Source: an uncultured Marinobacter sp.
Lineage (GTDB): Bacteria > Pseudomonadota > Gammaproteobacteria > Pseudomonadales > Oleiphilaceae
DNA: 64,000 nt
Reading direction: 5' to 3'
Assembly (NCBI RefSeq): GCF_947259545.1
Contig: NZ_CAMYMK010000009.1
Coordinates: 186,001 to 250,000, forward strand
The notes under the pieces were generated by a model. It was not told where the DNA came from and did no database searches. It worked only from the letters and a program-made list of their open reading frames with translations. Made by a program: the position numbers and the translations under genes. Positions 32,566 through 42,825 of the stretch are shown piece after piece. Within the stretch, counting starts at the first letter, position 1, and the number at the start of each line of letters is the position of its first letter.

Positions 32566-33321
32566 TCAGGGCTGAGTGATGTCCGTGCCGAACCACTTCT
32601 CTGAAATGGAGGTCAGGGTTCCGTTTTCCCGCAGGGTCGCCAGGGCCTGGTTGACCTCGTCCCGCAGGGCCCGTCCGGCCTCGGTGTCGCGGAACGGGTA
32701 GGCATTGGTGATCTGGGAAAACGTTGGGCCCGCGAGTGCCAGCGGCAGCGGTTTTTCCTTGATGATCTGGCTGGCGCTGACACGGTCCATTACGAAGGCG
32801 TCAACACGACCGAGCGCCGTATCCCGCTCCAGGTTACTGTCATAGGTCTTGATGTTGATTTCATCGGCGTAGGGCAGCTCCCGCAGCAGGGCCTCGAAAT
32901 TCGAGCCCAGGTTCACCGCGACGGTTTTGCCCTTCAGGTCTTCCACGCCCTGAATCTCGGTGTTGCCCGTCTTGACCACCACCTGGGCGCCGTCATAGAC
33001 GTAGGGATCGCTGAAAATATAGGCTTTCTGTCGTTCCTCGGTGATGGTGATCTGGTTGGCGACGGTATCGATGCGCCCGGATTCCAGCATGCCAAACAGG
33101 CCTGAGAAGTTGGCGGTTTCGTACTTGATGTCACGCCCCATTTCCTTGCCCAGGGCATTCATGATGTCGACATCAAAGCCTTTGAGCTCATCCTGCTCGA
33201 CAAAGGTAAACGGGAAATACTGGCCGGACATCCCGACTCTTAACGGGTTATCCTGCGCGAGCAAAGCTGTGCTTGCGGACAGGGAGATGATCATTAGCAT
33301 TGTGGTCAATAGCGTTTTCAT
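32566..33321 (-). CDS. Amino acid (cystine-type) ABC transporter substrate-binding protein
   Basis: Signal peptide; LRVGMSGQYFPFTFVEQDELKGFDVDIMNALGKEMG; SGRIDTVANQITITEERQKAYIFSDPYVYDG. Confidence 0.93.
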   Translation of the reverse strand: MKTLLTTMLMIISLSASTALLAQDNPLRVGMSGQYFPFTFVEQDELKGFDVDIMNALGKEMGRDIKYETANFSGLFGMLESGRIDTVANQITITEERQKAYIFSDPYVYDGAQVVVKTGNTEIQGVEDLKGKTVAVNLGSNFEALLRELPYADEINIKTYDSNLERDTALGRVDAFVMDRVSASQIIKEKPLPLALAGPTFSQITNAYPFRDTEAGRALRDEVNQALATLRENGTLTSISEKWFGTDITQP

Positions 33322-33455
33322 AATGCCTCCTTCCGACGTGTATCGTATCTAAAGCATAGACTGGGGTTAAAATTGGGCAATGACACTAAGGAGTTGTGCA
33401 GAGGCAAGGCCCCTTGAACACGTTTTCATAACTTGACGACAAAGCGAGGAATACC

Positions 33456-34520
33456 ATGGTCCATGATCAGGTGAAGGACTATTACGGGAAAGTACTGCAG
33501 AAATCGGATGACCTGCAAACCAATGCCTGCTGCACTGACGATGCCATGCCCAGTCATCTGAAGCCCATTATTGGCAAGATCCACGATGAAGTGCTCACGA
33601 AGTATTACGGCTGTGGTCTGGTGGCACCGGAACAGTTGGAAGGTATGCGAATTCTTGACCTTGGCAGCGGCTCGGGTCGGGACGTATACGCACTGGCGGC
33701 CCTGGTCGGGGAATCCGGGGAAGTGGTCGGCGTTGACATGACCGATGAACAGCTGGAGGTGGCCCGTCGTCATGTGGATTACCATGCCGATGTGTTCGGT
33801 TTTGCCAAGCCCAATGTCCGTTTCCTCAAGGGCTATATCGAGAAACTGGACGAGCTGGATCTCGAGCCGGGCAGCTTCGACATCATCGTCTCCAACTGTG
33901 TGATCAACCTCTCTCCGGACAAGCCGGCGGTATTGCGAGAAGCCTATCGTCTGCTGAAACCCGGTGGCGAAATGTATTTCTCGGACGTCTACGCGGATCG
34001 CCGAATCCCCGAATCACTGGTCAACGACCCGGTGCTTTATGGCGAGTGTCTCAGTGGCGCGCTCTACTGGAACGATTTCGAGAATATGGCGAAAGCCTCC
34101 GGCTTTGCGGACCCGCGTCTGGTGACAGACAGCCCGATTACCATCAATAACAGCGCCCAAAAGGAGAAAACCGGCCCCATCCGCTTCTTCTCGGCCACCT
34201 ACCGATTGTTCAAGCTGGAAGGGCTGGAGCCGGCCTGCGAGGATTATGGTCAGGCGGTGATCTATCGCGGCACCATCGCGCACCACCCGCATCAGTTCGA
34301 TCTCGACAAGCACCACGCCATTCCGGCGGGAAAAGTGTTCCCGGTGTGCGGCAACACGCACCGTATGCTGAAAGACACCCGTTTTGCGGAGCATTTCGAG
34401 TTTATTGGTGAGGGTGACACTCACTTTGGCATTTTCAAGGATTGCGGTACCGATTTGCCCTTTGGGAATGGTGATGATCAGGGCGATGATGAAGGTACCG
34501 GTCAGGGAGGGTGTTGTTAA
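33456..34520 (+). CDS. arsM: ArsM-like arsenite S-adenosylmethionine methyltransferase
   Basis: VKDYYGKVLQKSDDLQTNACC, ILDLGSGSGRDVYALAALVGESGEVVGVDMT, SNCVINLSPDKPAVLREAYRLLKPGGEMYFSDVYADRRIP. Confidence 0.85.
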   Translation: MVHDQVKDYYGKVLQKSDDLQTNACCTDDAMPSHLKPIIGKIHDEVLTKYYGCGLVAPEQLEGMRILDLGSGSGRDVYALAALVGESGEVVGVDMTDEQLEVARRHVDYHADVFGFAKPNVRFLKGYIEKLDELDLEPGSFDIIVSNCVINLSPDKPAVLREAYRLLKPGGEMYFSDVYADRRIPESLVNDPVLYGECLSGALYWNDFENMAKASGFADPRLVTDSPITINNSAQKEKTGPIRFFSATYRLFKLEGLEPACEDYGQAVIYRGTIAHHPHQFDLDKHHAIPAGKVFPVCGNTHRMLKDTRFAEHFEFIGEGDTHFGIFKDCGTDLPFGNGDDQGDDEGTGQGGCC

Positions 34521-34523
34521 GCT

Positions 34524-34961
34524 CTACGTATCAGGGTTTTCGGGAGCGTCGCTGAGGTCGGTGTAGAGCGAGTGAATCATCGGGCACCGCTGAGGGTCCC
34601 GGCTGCAGCGACAACGTCCCACCAGATCATCCAGAGTGGCCTCCATTTTCTGCAGGCCGGCAATCTTGCTGCGCACATCGCCCAGCTTGTGTTCGGCCAG
34701 GGTCCGGGCTTCGTCGCAATGGGTGCCATCCTCCAGCTTCAGCAGTTCGCCGACCTCCTCCAGGCTGAAGCCCAGCCACTGGGCCGAGCGAATAAAGTGC
34801 AGGCGGGCCACCGCCTTCTCATCGTAACGCCGGATCCCACCAAAGGGTTTATCCGGTACCTCCACCAAACCCCGGCGTTGGTAATAACGGATGGTTTCCA
34901 CATGGGTGTCTGCCATCTTCGCCAGGGTGCCAATGGTCATGGATTTTGTTGCTTCAGGCAT
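34524..34961 (-). CDS. merR: Hg(II)-responsive MerR family regulator
   Basis: HVETIRYYQRRGLVEVPDKPFGGIRRYDE; HCDEARTLAEHKL; CRCSRDPQRCPMI metal-binding cysteines; divergent from merF-merA. Confidence 0.92.
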   Translation of the reverse strand: MPEATKSMTIGTLAKMADTHVETIRYYQRRGLVEVPDKPFGGIRRYDEKAVARLHFIRSAQWLGFSLEEVGELLKLEDGTHCDEARTLAEHKLGDVRSKIAGLQKMEATLDDLVGRCRCSRDPQRCPMIHSLYTDLSDAPENPDT

Positions 34962-34965
34962 GTGT

Positions 34966-34996
34966 TTGACTCCGTAGTCAGGTACGGAAGTAAGCT
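34966..34996 (+). promoter_or_regulatory. mer operator/promoter
   Basis: TTGACT-19 bp-TAAGCT promoter spacing; perfect TCCGTA-N6-TACGGA dyad at 34971-34988, as in classical mer operators. Confidence 0.9.
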
Positions 34997-35033
34997 TAGA
35001 TCATAGACCCACGAAGTGATACGGAGTGCCCTC

Positions 35034-36694
<1,661 letters not shown>

Positions 36695-36768
36695 AAGAAG
36701 GGAGTGCAGATTGACCTTGGAGCAGGTAAAGGGTTCTACACTGTTTATATACTCATAAGGACATTGCC

Positions 36769-37086
36769 ATGATCAGAAAACTTACCCTGCTGCTGGCGGC
36801 TCTGATTACCAGTATTACTGTGCTGGCGGCCGATAATCAGTATGTTCTGGGCGTGGACGGCCTGGCCTGCCCGTTCTGTGGCTACGGCATCGAAAAACGT
36901 CTGAACAAGGTAGACGGCGTTACTGACGTGCAGGTCGATGTGGGCGAGAGTGTGGTCCATGTCACCATGCAGGAAGGTAAAGTGCTCACCGAGGATCGGG
37001 CGCGTCAGGCGGTTGATGAAGCGGGCTTTACGCTTCGATCCTACTCGGTAGCCGAGGGCAGGACAGGTGGTGGCAATGGGCAGTAG
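36769..37086 (+). CDS. Exported heavy-metal-associated (HMA/MerP-like) domain protein
   Basis: Signal peptide then VDGLACPFCGYGIEKRLNKVDGVTDVQVDVGESVVHVT, HMA fold with CPFC motif. Confidence 0.85.
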   Translation: MIRKLTLLLAALITSITVLAADNQYVLGVDGLACPFCGYGIEKRLNKVDGVTDVQVDVGESVVHVTMQEGKVLTEDRARQAVDEAGFTLRSYSVAEGRTGGGNGQ

Positions 37087-37993
37087 CCGTTATCCCGTCA
37101 GGGCGTCCTTGCTGGTTGGCGCCTTGCTGCTGGCCAGTGTGTATACGGTGCAGTCTGCCCCCAACACCTTCAACACCGCCCTGCCGGTAGCGGAGGGGCA
37201 GTACCTCTGGCGCGAACAGCTTGTACTGAGGGAGCGTTCCGATAACGGACCGATGGATCGCGACGTCTCGGTACAGGCTCTCGGCAGCGTCCTGGGGTAC
37301 GGCGTCACTTCGAAGTTGGCCGTGTTTGGCGTGGTCCCCTACTTTTTCAACAAGGAACTCGATGTCACCACGCCCATGGGCCGGATTGAGCGTAACACCG
37401 GTGGTTTTGGCGACATTTCGCTGTTTGGCCGCTATACGCTGTACAAGAAGGATTTCACCGGAAGCACCTTTCGCATAGCGCCAGTGTTCGGCCTTACCGC
37501 CCCGACGGGTGATGATAATGACCGGGATCGGCTCGGCGAACTGCCACGCCCGCTGCAGACTGGCGATGGCGCCTGGGACGGTTTCGGTGGTGTGGTCACC
37601 ACTTATCAGACACTGCAGTACCAGGTGGATGGGCAACTGCTCTACCGCGAAAACGGCCGTCACGACGGTTTCGCACGAGGCGACGAGACCCGCTTCGACA
37701 CTTCACTGCAATACCGGATCTGGCCGCGAAGCATGAAGGGGGTGCCTGGCTCGCCGAGCTTCATCTATGCCCTGCTGGAATCCAATGTCATCCATCGCGA
37801 GCGCGACGAGCTGCGGAGCGGGACCGATGCCGATTCCGGTGGTACCCAGTGGCTGCTGGCGCCGGGACTGCAATACGTCAGCCGGAGGTGGATCGTCGAA
37901 GGCACGGTACAGCTGCCCGTGGCCGAAGACTTCAATGGCGATGCCCTTGAGGACGATTACATTGTGCGCGTCGGTTTCCGCCGCAGTTTCTAG
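37067..37993 (+). CDS. Putative outer-membrane transporter/beta-barrel protein
   Basis: Signal-like N-terminus, repeated amphipathic beta strands, ends in RRSF aromatic terminus; overlaps upstream HMA gene. Confidence 0.6.
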   Translation: MVAMGSSRYPVRASLLVGALLLASVYTVQSAPNTFNTALPVAEGQYLWREQLVLRERSDNGPMDRDVSVQALGSVLGYGVTSKLAVFGVVPYFFNKELDVTTPMGRIERNTGGFGDISLFGRYTLYKKDFTGSTFRIAPVFGLTAPTGDDNDRDRLGELPRPLQTGDGAWDGFGGVVTTYQTLQYQVDGQLLYRENGRHDGFARGDETRFDTSLQYRIWPRSMKGVPGSPSFIYALLESNVIHRERDELRSGTDADSGGTQWLLAPGLQYVSRRWIVEGTVQLPVAEDFNGDALEDDYIVRVGFRRSF

Positions 37994-38008
37994 TTTGCAG
38001 GACCGAAC

Positions 38009-38983
38009 ATGACAAGAATCGGTAAATGGTCGGGCTACAGTATTCTCGGTCTTGTGGTAGTGCTCGCCTTGCTCGGTTGCGCAGGCGGGGCCATCAACTG
38101 GAATCAGGAGCCGCCGTATGCTCTTGTTCACAGCTGGGGTGAAAAAGGCAGCGGCCCGGGGCAGCTAAGCGATCCCACCGGCATTGCCGTAACGGACACT
38201 GAAGTCTTTGTATCCGATGCCCGCAACGGGCGGATCCAGGTTTTTGATCACGAAGGGCAGTTCAAGCGGGCATTTGGTACCGTCGGTGATGGCTTCGGCG
38301 AGCTTGGGCGACCGATGAACCTGACCATCCACGGCGACATGCTCTACGTTCCCGAGTACATGAATGACCGTATTCAGGTGTTTAGCCTGGCTGGCGATCC
38401 CCTGGAAACCATTGGTGGCCCCGGTGAAAGGCCAGGTCAGTTCGATGCCCCGGGAGGGGTTGCCGTTGCTGGCAATGGCGATCTGTTCGTGACCGACTTC
38501 TACAATCAGCGCGTACAGCACTTGCGGGCCGATGGCTCTTTTGTCCGGCAGTGGGGAACCACCGGGGAGACGGGAAGGGGCGCCGGCGAATTTACTTACC
38601 CTACTGATGTAACGTTCGCCGATGATGGAACTCTCTATGTGGCAGATGGCTATGGAAATCGTGTCCAGGCTTTCAATGCCGGCGGCGATTTCCTGGACAA
38701 ATGGGGAGGGCCGTTTGCCCTGGGGCTCTACGGGCCGTTCAAGGGCTGGTTCACCACCGCGACGTCCATTGCCGTTGGTCCCGACGGCAATGTCTTTGTA
38801 GCCGATTTTTATAACGATCGTATACAGAAGTTCGCGGCGGATGGGGACTACCTCACCGCATTCGGCAGCGAGCCGGAAAACCCCGGCCACACGGCCATGG
38901 CCGTCGCCATCGGGAGTGACGGCGCCGTGTGGAGCGTGAACTTTGCCGACAACCGGGTCGAGAAGTGGGAACCCGTAAAGTAA
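38009..38983 (+). CDS. NHL-repeat (six-bladed beta-propeller) lipoprotein
   Basis: Lipobox ALLGC; repeated GQLSDPTGIAVT, GQFDAPGGVAVAGNGDLFVTDFYNQRVQ, VADGYGNRVQAF. Confidence 0.85.
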   Translation: MTRIGKWSGYSILGLVVVLALLGCAGGAINWNQEPPYALVHSWGEKGSGPGQLSDPTGIAVTDTEVFVSDARNGRIQVFDHEGQFKRAFGTVGDGFGELGRPMNLTIHGDMLYVPEYMNDRIQVFSLAGDPLETIGGPGERPGQFDAPGGVAVAGNGDLFVTDFYNQRVQHLRADGSFVRQWGTTGETGRGAGEFTYPTDVTFADDGTLYVADGYGNRVQAFNAGGDFLDKWGGPFALGLYGPFKGWFTTATSIAVGPDGNVFVADFYNDRIQKFAADGDYLTAFGSEPENPGHTAMAVAIGSDGAVWSVNFADNRVEKWEPVK

Positions 38984-39046
38984 GCTGGCAAAGAGGGGAT
39001 CAGAAGACAGATGCTTCACTTACGAAGAAGATCGAGGAGAGTCACC

Positions 39047-39478
39047 ATGGGTAAAACCTATCAATCAATTGTGGTCAACGCACCGGCTGAGACAGTCTGG
39101 GCAAAGCTTCGAGACTTTCATGACGTGAGCTGGGCGCCGGATGTGGTAACCAATGTTGATGTTGTCGGGGACAAGAAGGGCGACCAGCCGGGCGCCAAAC
39201 GGGTGCTCAACGGGGCATTTCACGAGACCCTGAATGCGCTCGACGACGACAACCGGGAGCTCACCTACAGCATCGACGAGGGCCCTTCTCCGGTTTCTTC
39301 AAATGACGTCAGCAGCTATGAGGGGCATGTTCGGGTTCGTCCGGTCACGGAAGGCGACGGTGGCACCTTTGTGGAGTGGTATTCACACTGGAAAGGGAAT
39401 GATGAGTCGGCCGCTGAATTCTGTCACGGCATCTATGCCGGACTGCTGGAGCAGCTCAAGAAGACGCTGGAGGGTTGA
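39047..39478 (+). CDS. SRPBCC family (polyketide cyclase/START-like) protein
   Basis: SIVVNAPAETVWAKLRDFHDVSWAP...; start at MGKTYQ. Confidence 0.8.
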   Translation: MGKTYQSIVVNAPAETVWAKLRDFHDVSWAPDVVTNVDVVGDKKGDQPGAKRVLNGAFHETLNALDDDNRELTYSIDEGPSPVSSNDVSSYEGHVRVRPVTEGDGGTFVEWYSHWKGNDESAAEFCHGIYAGLLEQLKKTLEG

Positions 39479-39551
39479 AGGGCTCAGTTTGGTGGCAGCC
39501 GGGCGGGGTGCCCGGTGTTGACCATGCTGATTTGCCGTGGTGACCCTGGTG

Positions 39552-40988
39552 CTAGCCGATCTCTAGCTCTGACCGAGCCGACTTGTCCGACAGTGCAAAG
39601 GCAGAACCGACAAGGTAGGCAACGGCTAGTGGGCACAATCGTCCCACGAACATCAGAGCCATGATGATTGCCTGACCGGCGCCGGATAGTTCGGCGGTCA
39701 GGCCGCGGGTCAGTCCTACCGTGCCGATTGCGGAGGTAGCTTCAAAGGCTATGGCCAGCAGGTCGGCGTCCTCGGTTATGGACAGGGCGAGAGTGCCCAT
39801 AAAGATCCCGGTAACGGCCATGACCGTTACCGCCATGGCCTTGAGTAGACTGGTCATCGTCAACGGCTGTGAGAACAGCGTGGGAGTGTGCCGCTGACGA
39901 AGGTAGGACCAGGTTGCGGCCAGAAGGACAAATAAAGTGACCATCTTGATACCGCTGCCGGTTCCGTTGGCACCGGCTCCTACAAACATCAGGAACATCA
40001 GCACCAGCGCAGTGGCCTGGGTGACGCTGGCAATGTCGACGCTGTTGAACCCTGCTGTCCGCGGTGTCGTGGCCTGCAGCCAGGCCGCCCAGAGCTGGTC
40101 AGAAAGATTGGGTAGCGCACCCAGGGTAGCGGGGTTATCCGACTCCAGCTGGAAAATCATCAAGGTACCCAGAACACTTAATATCGCCGTACCCAGAAGC
40201 ACCACTTTGACGTTGATGTTCAGATAGCGGGTACGCGGGTAGTCCAGCAATCCCACGATCACGATGAACCCCGCCCCACCAATGATGTACAGGCTGGAAA
40301 TCACGGCATTGATTACCGGATTGCCCGCGTAGCCTGTAAGGCTGTCGGGGGAAAGGGTAAAGCCGGCATTATTGAATGCCGAAACACTGTGGAACAGGGA
40401 CCACCACAGTCCCTGCAACCAGCCATGCTCGGGAATCCACACCAGGGCCAGAGGAACAAGAGCGATGCCTTCCACTATCAGCGCCAGCCTGACCACCTCT
40501 TTGGCCGTCTGCATCAGGTCGCGGGGATGGGTTTCGTTATGACCACCACTGGCGACCATCTGGTGCCTTCCCCGTATGCGCCCGCCTAAGGCCAGCAGCG
40601 CGAGCACAGCGAAGGTCATCAGCCCCAGGCCACCTGCCTGAATCAAAAGCAGAATGATCAACTGGCCCCAGAAGCTGAAGGTGGTGCCGGTATCGGTTAC
40701 TATCAGCCCGGTGACGGTTACCGCCGAGACAGAGGTAAACAGGGCATCGCTCCACGACAGTGCCCCATTCAAGGAAAACGGCAGCTTTAGCAGCCCGGCA
40801 CCCACCAGGATCAATACCATGAACCCCGCTGCCAGCAGCAAGGGTGGGCTGATACGCCAGGCGCGAAGGTGTTCTGCTTGTTTAATCACGCTCGCTTTCC
40901 AGATACTTGGCCAGGCCTCTTCCTGGCGCTGCCCATCAACCATAAGTCGTTCATCAGAGCTCTGCAAAATCGCCAGGGCAAAGTGCAC
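39552..40988 (-). CDS. TrkH/KtrB-family potassium uptake protein
   Basis: Multiple TMs; SVSAVTVTGLIVTDTG, HSVSAFNNAGFTLSPDSL, ATTPRTAGFNSVD, ATSAIGTVGLTRGLT selectivity-filter regions. Confidence 0.9.
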   Translation of the reverse strand: MHFALAILQSSDERLMVDGQRQEEAWPSIWKASVIKQAEHLRAWRISPPLLLAAGFMVLILVGAGLLKLPFSLNGALSWSDALFTSVSAVTVTGLIVTDTGTTFSFWGQLIILLLIQAGGLGLMTFAVLALLALGGRIRGRHQMVASGGHNETHPRDLMQTAKEVVRLALIVEGIALVPLALVWIPEHGWLQGLWWSLFHSVSAFNNAGFTLSPDSLTGYAGNPVINAVISSLYIIGGAGFIVIVGLLDYPRTRYLNINVKVVLLGTAILSVLGTLMIFQLESDNPATLGALPNLSDQLWAAWLQATTPRTAGFNSVDIASVTQATALVLMFLMFVGAGANGTGSGIKMVTLFVLLAATWSYLRQRHTPTLFSQPLTMTSLLKAMAVTVMAVTGIFMGTLALSITEDADLLAIAFEATSAIGTVGLTRGLTAELSGAGQAIIMALMFVGRLCPLAVAYLVGSAFALSDKSARSELEIG

Positions 40989-41087
40989 CCCGTCATTCCA
41001 GCCACCTCATTGGCAATGCAGAAACACTTTTAGGTACCGGGCCCCTTGCTAATGTCAGGATGTTTGGAAGTGGCAGTACACCCATAC

Positions 41088-41114
41088 TGACACTGGTCTT
41101 CGGCAGGTGTTACG
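41088..41114 (-). promoter_or_regulatory. Putative ECF-type promoter (trkH direction)
   Basis: Reverse strand CGTAACA-N14-GTGTCA. Confidence 0.65.
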
Positions 41115-41125
41115 GAATCTGTTCT

Positions 41126-41152
41126 CGTAACATTCACTCTGGTTGCGTGTCC
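41126..41152 (+). promoter_or_regulatory. Putative ECF-type promoter (CmcJ-like gene direction)
   Basis: CGTAACA-N14-GTGTCC. Confidence 0.65.
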
Positions 41153-41224
41153 TGATCATCAGGATACGGAGGCCGGCATCTGGTCCAGGTGCAGTAACGC
41201 CTGCACCGGCTTCGGGGGAGCACC

Positions 41225-41308
41225 ATGGACTTTAGCCCATTCGCCGCCACCGTACTTCGATCGGAACATGCCACCCTTGAAATCCGGGACGGTGGGATAA
41301 AGCTCTAG
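41225..41308 (+). CDS. Possible small protein (27 aa) upstream of CmcJ-like gene
   Basis: MDFSPFAATVLRSEHATLEIRDGGIKL preceded by GGGGGAG; between a putative promoter and the CmcJ-like CDS. No homology known to me. Confidence 0.3.
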   Translation: MDFSPFAATVLRSEHATLEIRDGGIKL

Positions 41309-41338
41309 CAGTAAGTAAGACCGAAATCGGAGAACCCT

Positions 41339-42172
41339 ATGACCAAATGGACTGAAACTACGCCCATACAAGCAGGCACAGTGACAGGTGAAATCACCTT
41401 CATGGTGCCCACTGAGCAACGCCCATATGTGCATACGGAAGCGCTCACCGGCGAGACCGAGCCTCACTACCACGCTGAGCTCCAGCGCCGCGAGGTGAGC
41501 ATCCACGATGCAAGAGCTCAGGCGCCCGAGCTGTCACTCGACCGCCATGGTATAGAACTGCGTCAACGTCCGAGTGCCGTCAAAGACTTCTACGACAATA
41601 CAAGCGTCGAACAGGAATACTATCCGGAGATCGAGGCTCTGGTGCGGGAAGCCACGGGCGCCTCCAGGGTGCTGATCTTCGATCATACCCGGCGCCGTGA
41701 CGATGGCAGCGGCAACGCCAAGACGCCGGCCGACCGTGCCCATAATGATTATACAGAGTGGTCGGCACCGGAGCGGGTTCGGGACTTGCTTGGTGAGGAA
41801 GAGGCACGCCACCTACGAGATGTACCGTTTGTCCAGGTCAACGCATGGCGACCGATCCGGGGGCCTGTCAGGCGCTCACCTCTGGCGGTGCTGGATGCCG
41901 CCACAATCGATCCGGAGGACCTGATTGCCACTGACATGGTCTATCCGGAGCGCACTGGCGAGATCTACCACCTTGCCTTCAATCCTGGCCAGCGCTGGCT
42001 CTACTTCCCTGCCATGCAACGCGATGAGGTTCTGCTGATCAAGGGCTATGACTCCCGCACCGACGGTCGCGCCCGCTTCGTGCCTCACACCGCCTTCCAG
42101 GATCCGGGCACCCCTGCAGACGAACCGCCCAGGGAAAGCATTGAAGTGCGCACACTGGCGTTTTTTGAATAG
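41339..42172 (+). CDS. CmcJ/NvfI family oxidoreductase
   Basis: HNDYTEWSAPERVRDLL, VQVNAWRPIRGPVRRSPLAVLDAATI, FVPHTAFQDPGTPADEPPRESIEVRTLAFF. Confidence 0.85.
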   Translation: MTKWTETTPIQAGTVTGEITFMVPTEQRPYVHTEALTGETEPHYHAELQRREVSIHDARAQAPELSLDRHGIELRQRPSAVKDFYDNTSVEQEYYPEIEALVREATGASRVLIFDHTRRRDDGSGNAKTPADRAHNDYTEWSAPERVRDLLGEEEARHLRDVPFVQVNAWRPIRGPVRRSPLAVLDAATIDPEDLIATDMVYPERTGEIYHLAFNPGQRWLYFPAMQRDEVLLIKGYDSRTDGRARFVPHTAFQDPGTPADEPPRESIEVRTLAFFE

Positions 42173-42338
42173 CGATCGCCCCCAACCCTGCTCAATCCCA
42201 GGCGGCTTTCTTGAGAGGCTGGATCAGCATCTGGTCCAGGCGCAGGTCCTTTACTTTGTGAAAATCCTTGATGCCGATGGTCATTTTGCAACGATGGAAG
42301 TAAGAGGGGCTGTGGAAAAAAGCCAGACAGAGAATCGC

Positions 42339-42365
42339 TGTAACAATCTGCGTTGGTGATGGTCA
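42339..42365 (+). promoter_or_regulatory. Putative ECF-type promoter (variant -10)
   Basis: TGTAACA-N14-TGGTCA, 45 nt upstream of CDS 42411. Confidence 0.5.
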
Positions 42366-42410
42366 GTAAATCGTAAGGCTCATAACGGCGATTGCCGTAG
42401 GAGGCACGAT

Positions 42411-42716
42411 ATGAAAGCTGCGTATGTTGTCATCATCGCATTGTTGTTTACCGGTTCCGTTTTTGCTGCTGGAGTTAGCGCTGAGAACGAACCCGGTTAC
42501 CTGAATTATAGTTATGCTCCAGAGGATACCGGCCAGCCGTTTGGCATCCTGCACACGGGGGTAATGGTTGCGCCAGGGATTTATGAACCGGGCTATGTCA
42601 ATTATCGATACGAACCTTCCGGAAAGCCGGGCCCGAAGCAAGCGCGCACAGGAAAGTGGCTGGCTTCAGGGGTCTTCGAGCCCACCTACCTTAATTATTG
42701 TGTTGAACCCATGTAA
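42411..42716 (+). CDS. Small exported protein with three EPxYxNYxxxP repeats
   Basis: Signal peptide; EPGYLNYSYAP, EPGYVNYRYEP, EPTYLNYCVEP. Own putative promoter and terminator. Confidence 0.65.
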   Translation: MKAAYVVIIALLFTGSVFAAGVSAENEPGYLNYSYAPEDTGQPFGILHTGVMVAPGIYEPGYVNYRYEPSGKPGPKQARTGKWLASGVFEPTYLNYCVEPM

Positions 42717-42745
42717 CGCCGGCGTTGAAGATTGGAAAGCGCTTT

Positions 42746-42772
42746 GGGTGGAGCTTGTCTCCACCCTTTTTT
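42746..42772 (+). terminator. Rho-independent terminator
   Basis: GGGTGGAG-CTTGT-CTCCACCC-TTTTTT. Confidence 0.9.
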
Positions 42773-42825
42773 GTCAGTTCATCCGGGGCAGTCCCTTGCC
42801 CGTACACCCGGAATAATCACCAGCC

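Noticed and set aside
42186-42290. Minus-strand mini-ORF ...MTIGIKDFHKVKDLRLDQMLIQPLKKAAWD
   Set aside because: Short, no recognisable homology; could be a gene remnant but not supportable from sequence alone.
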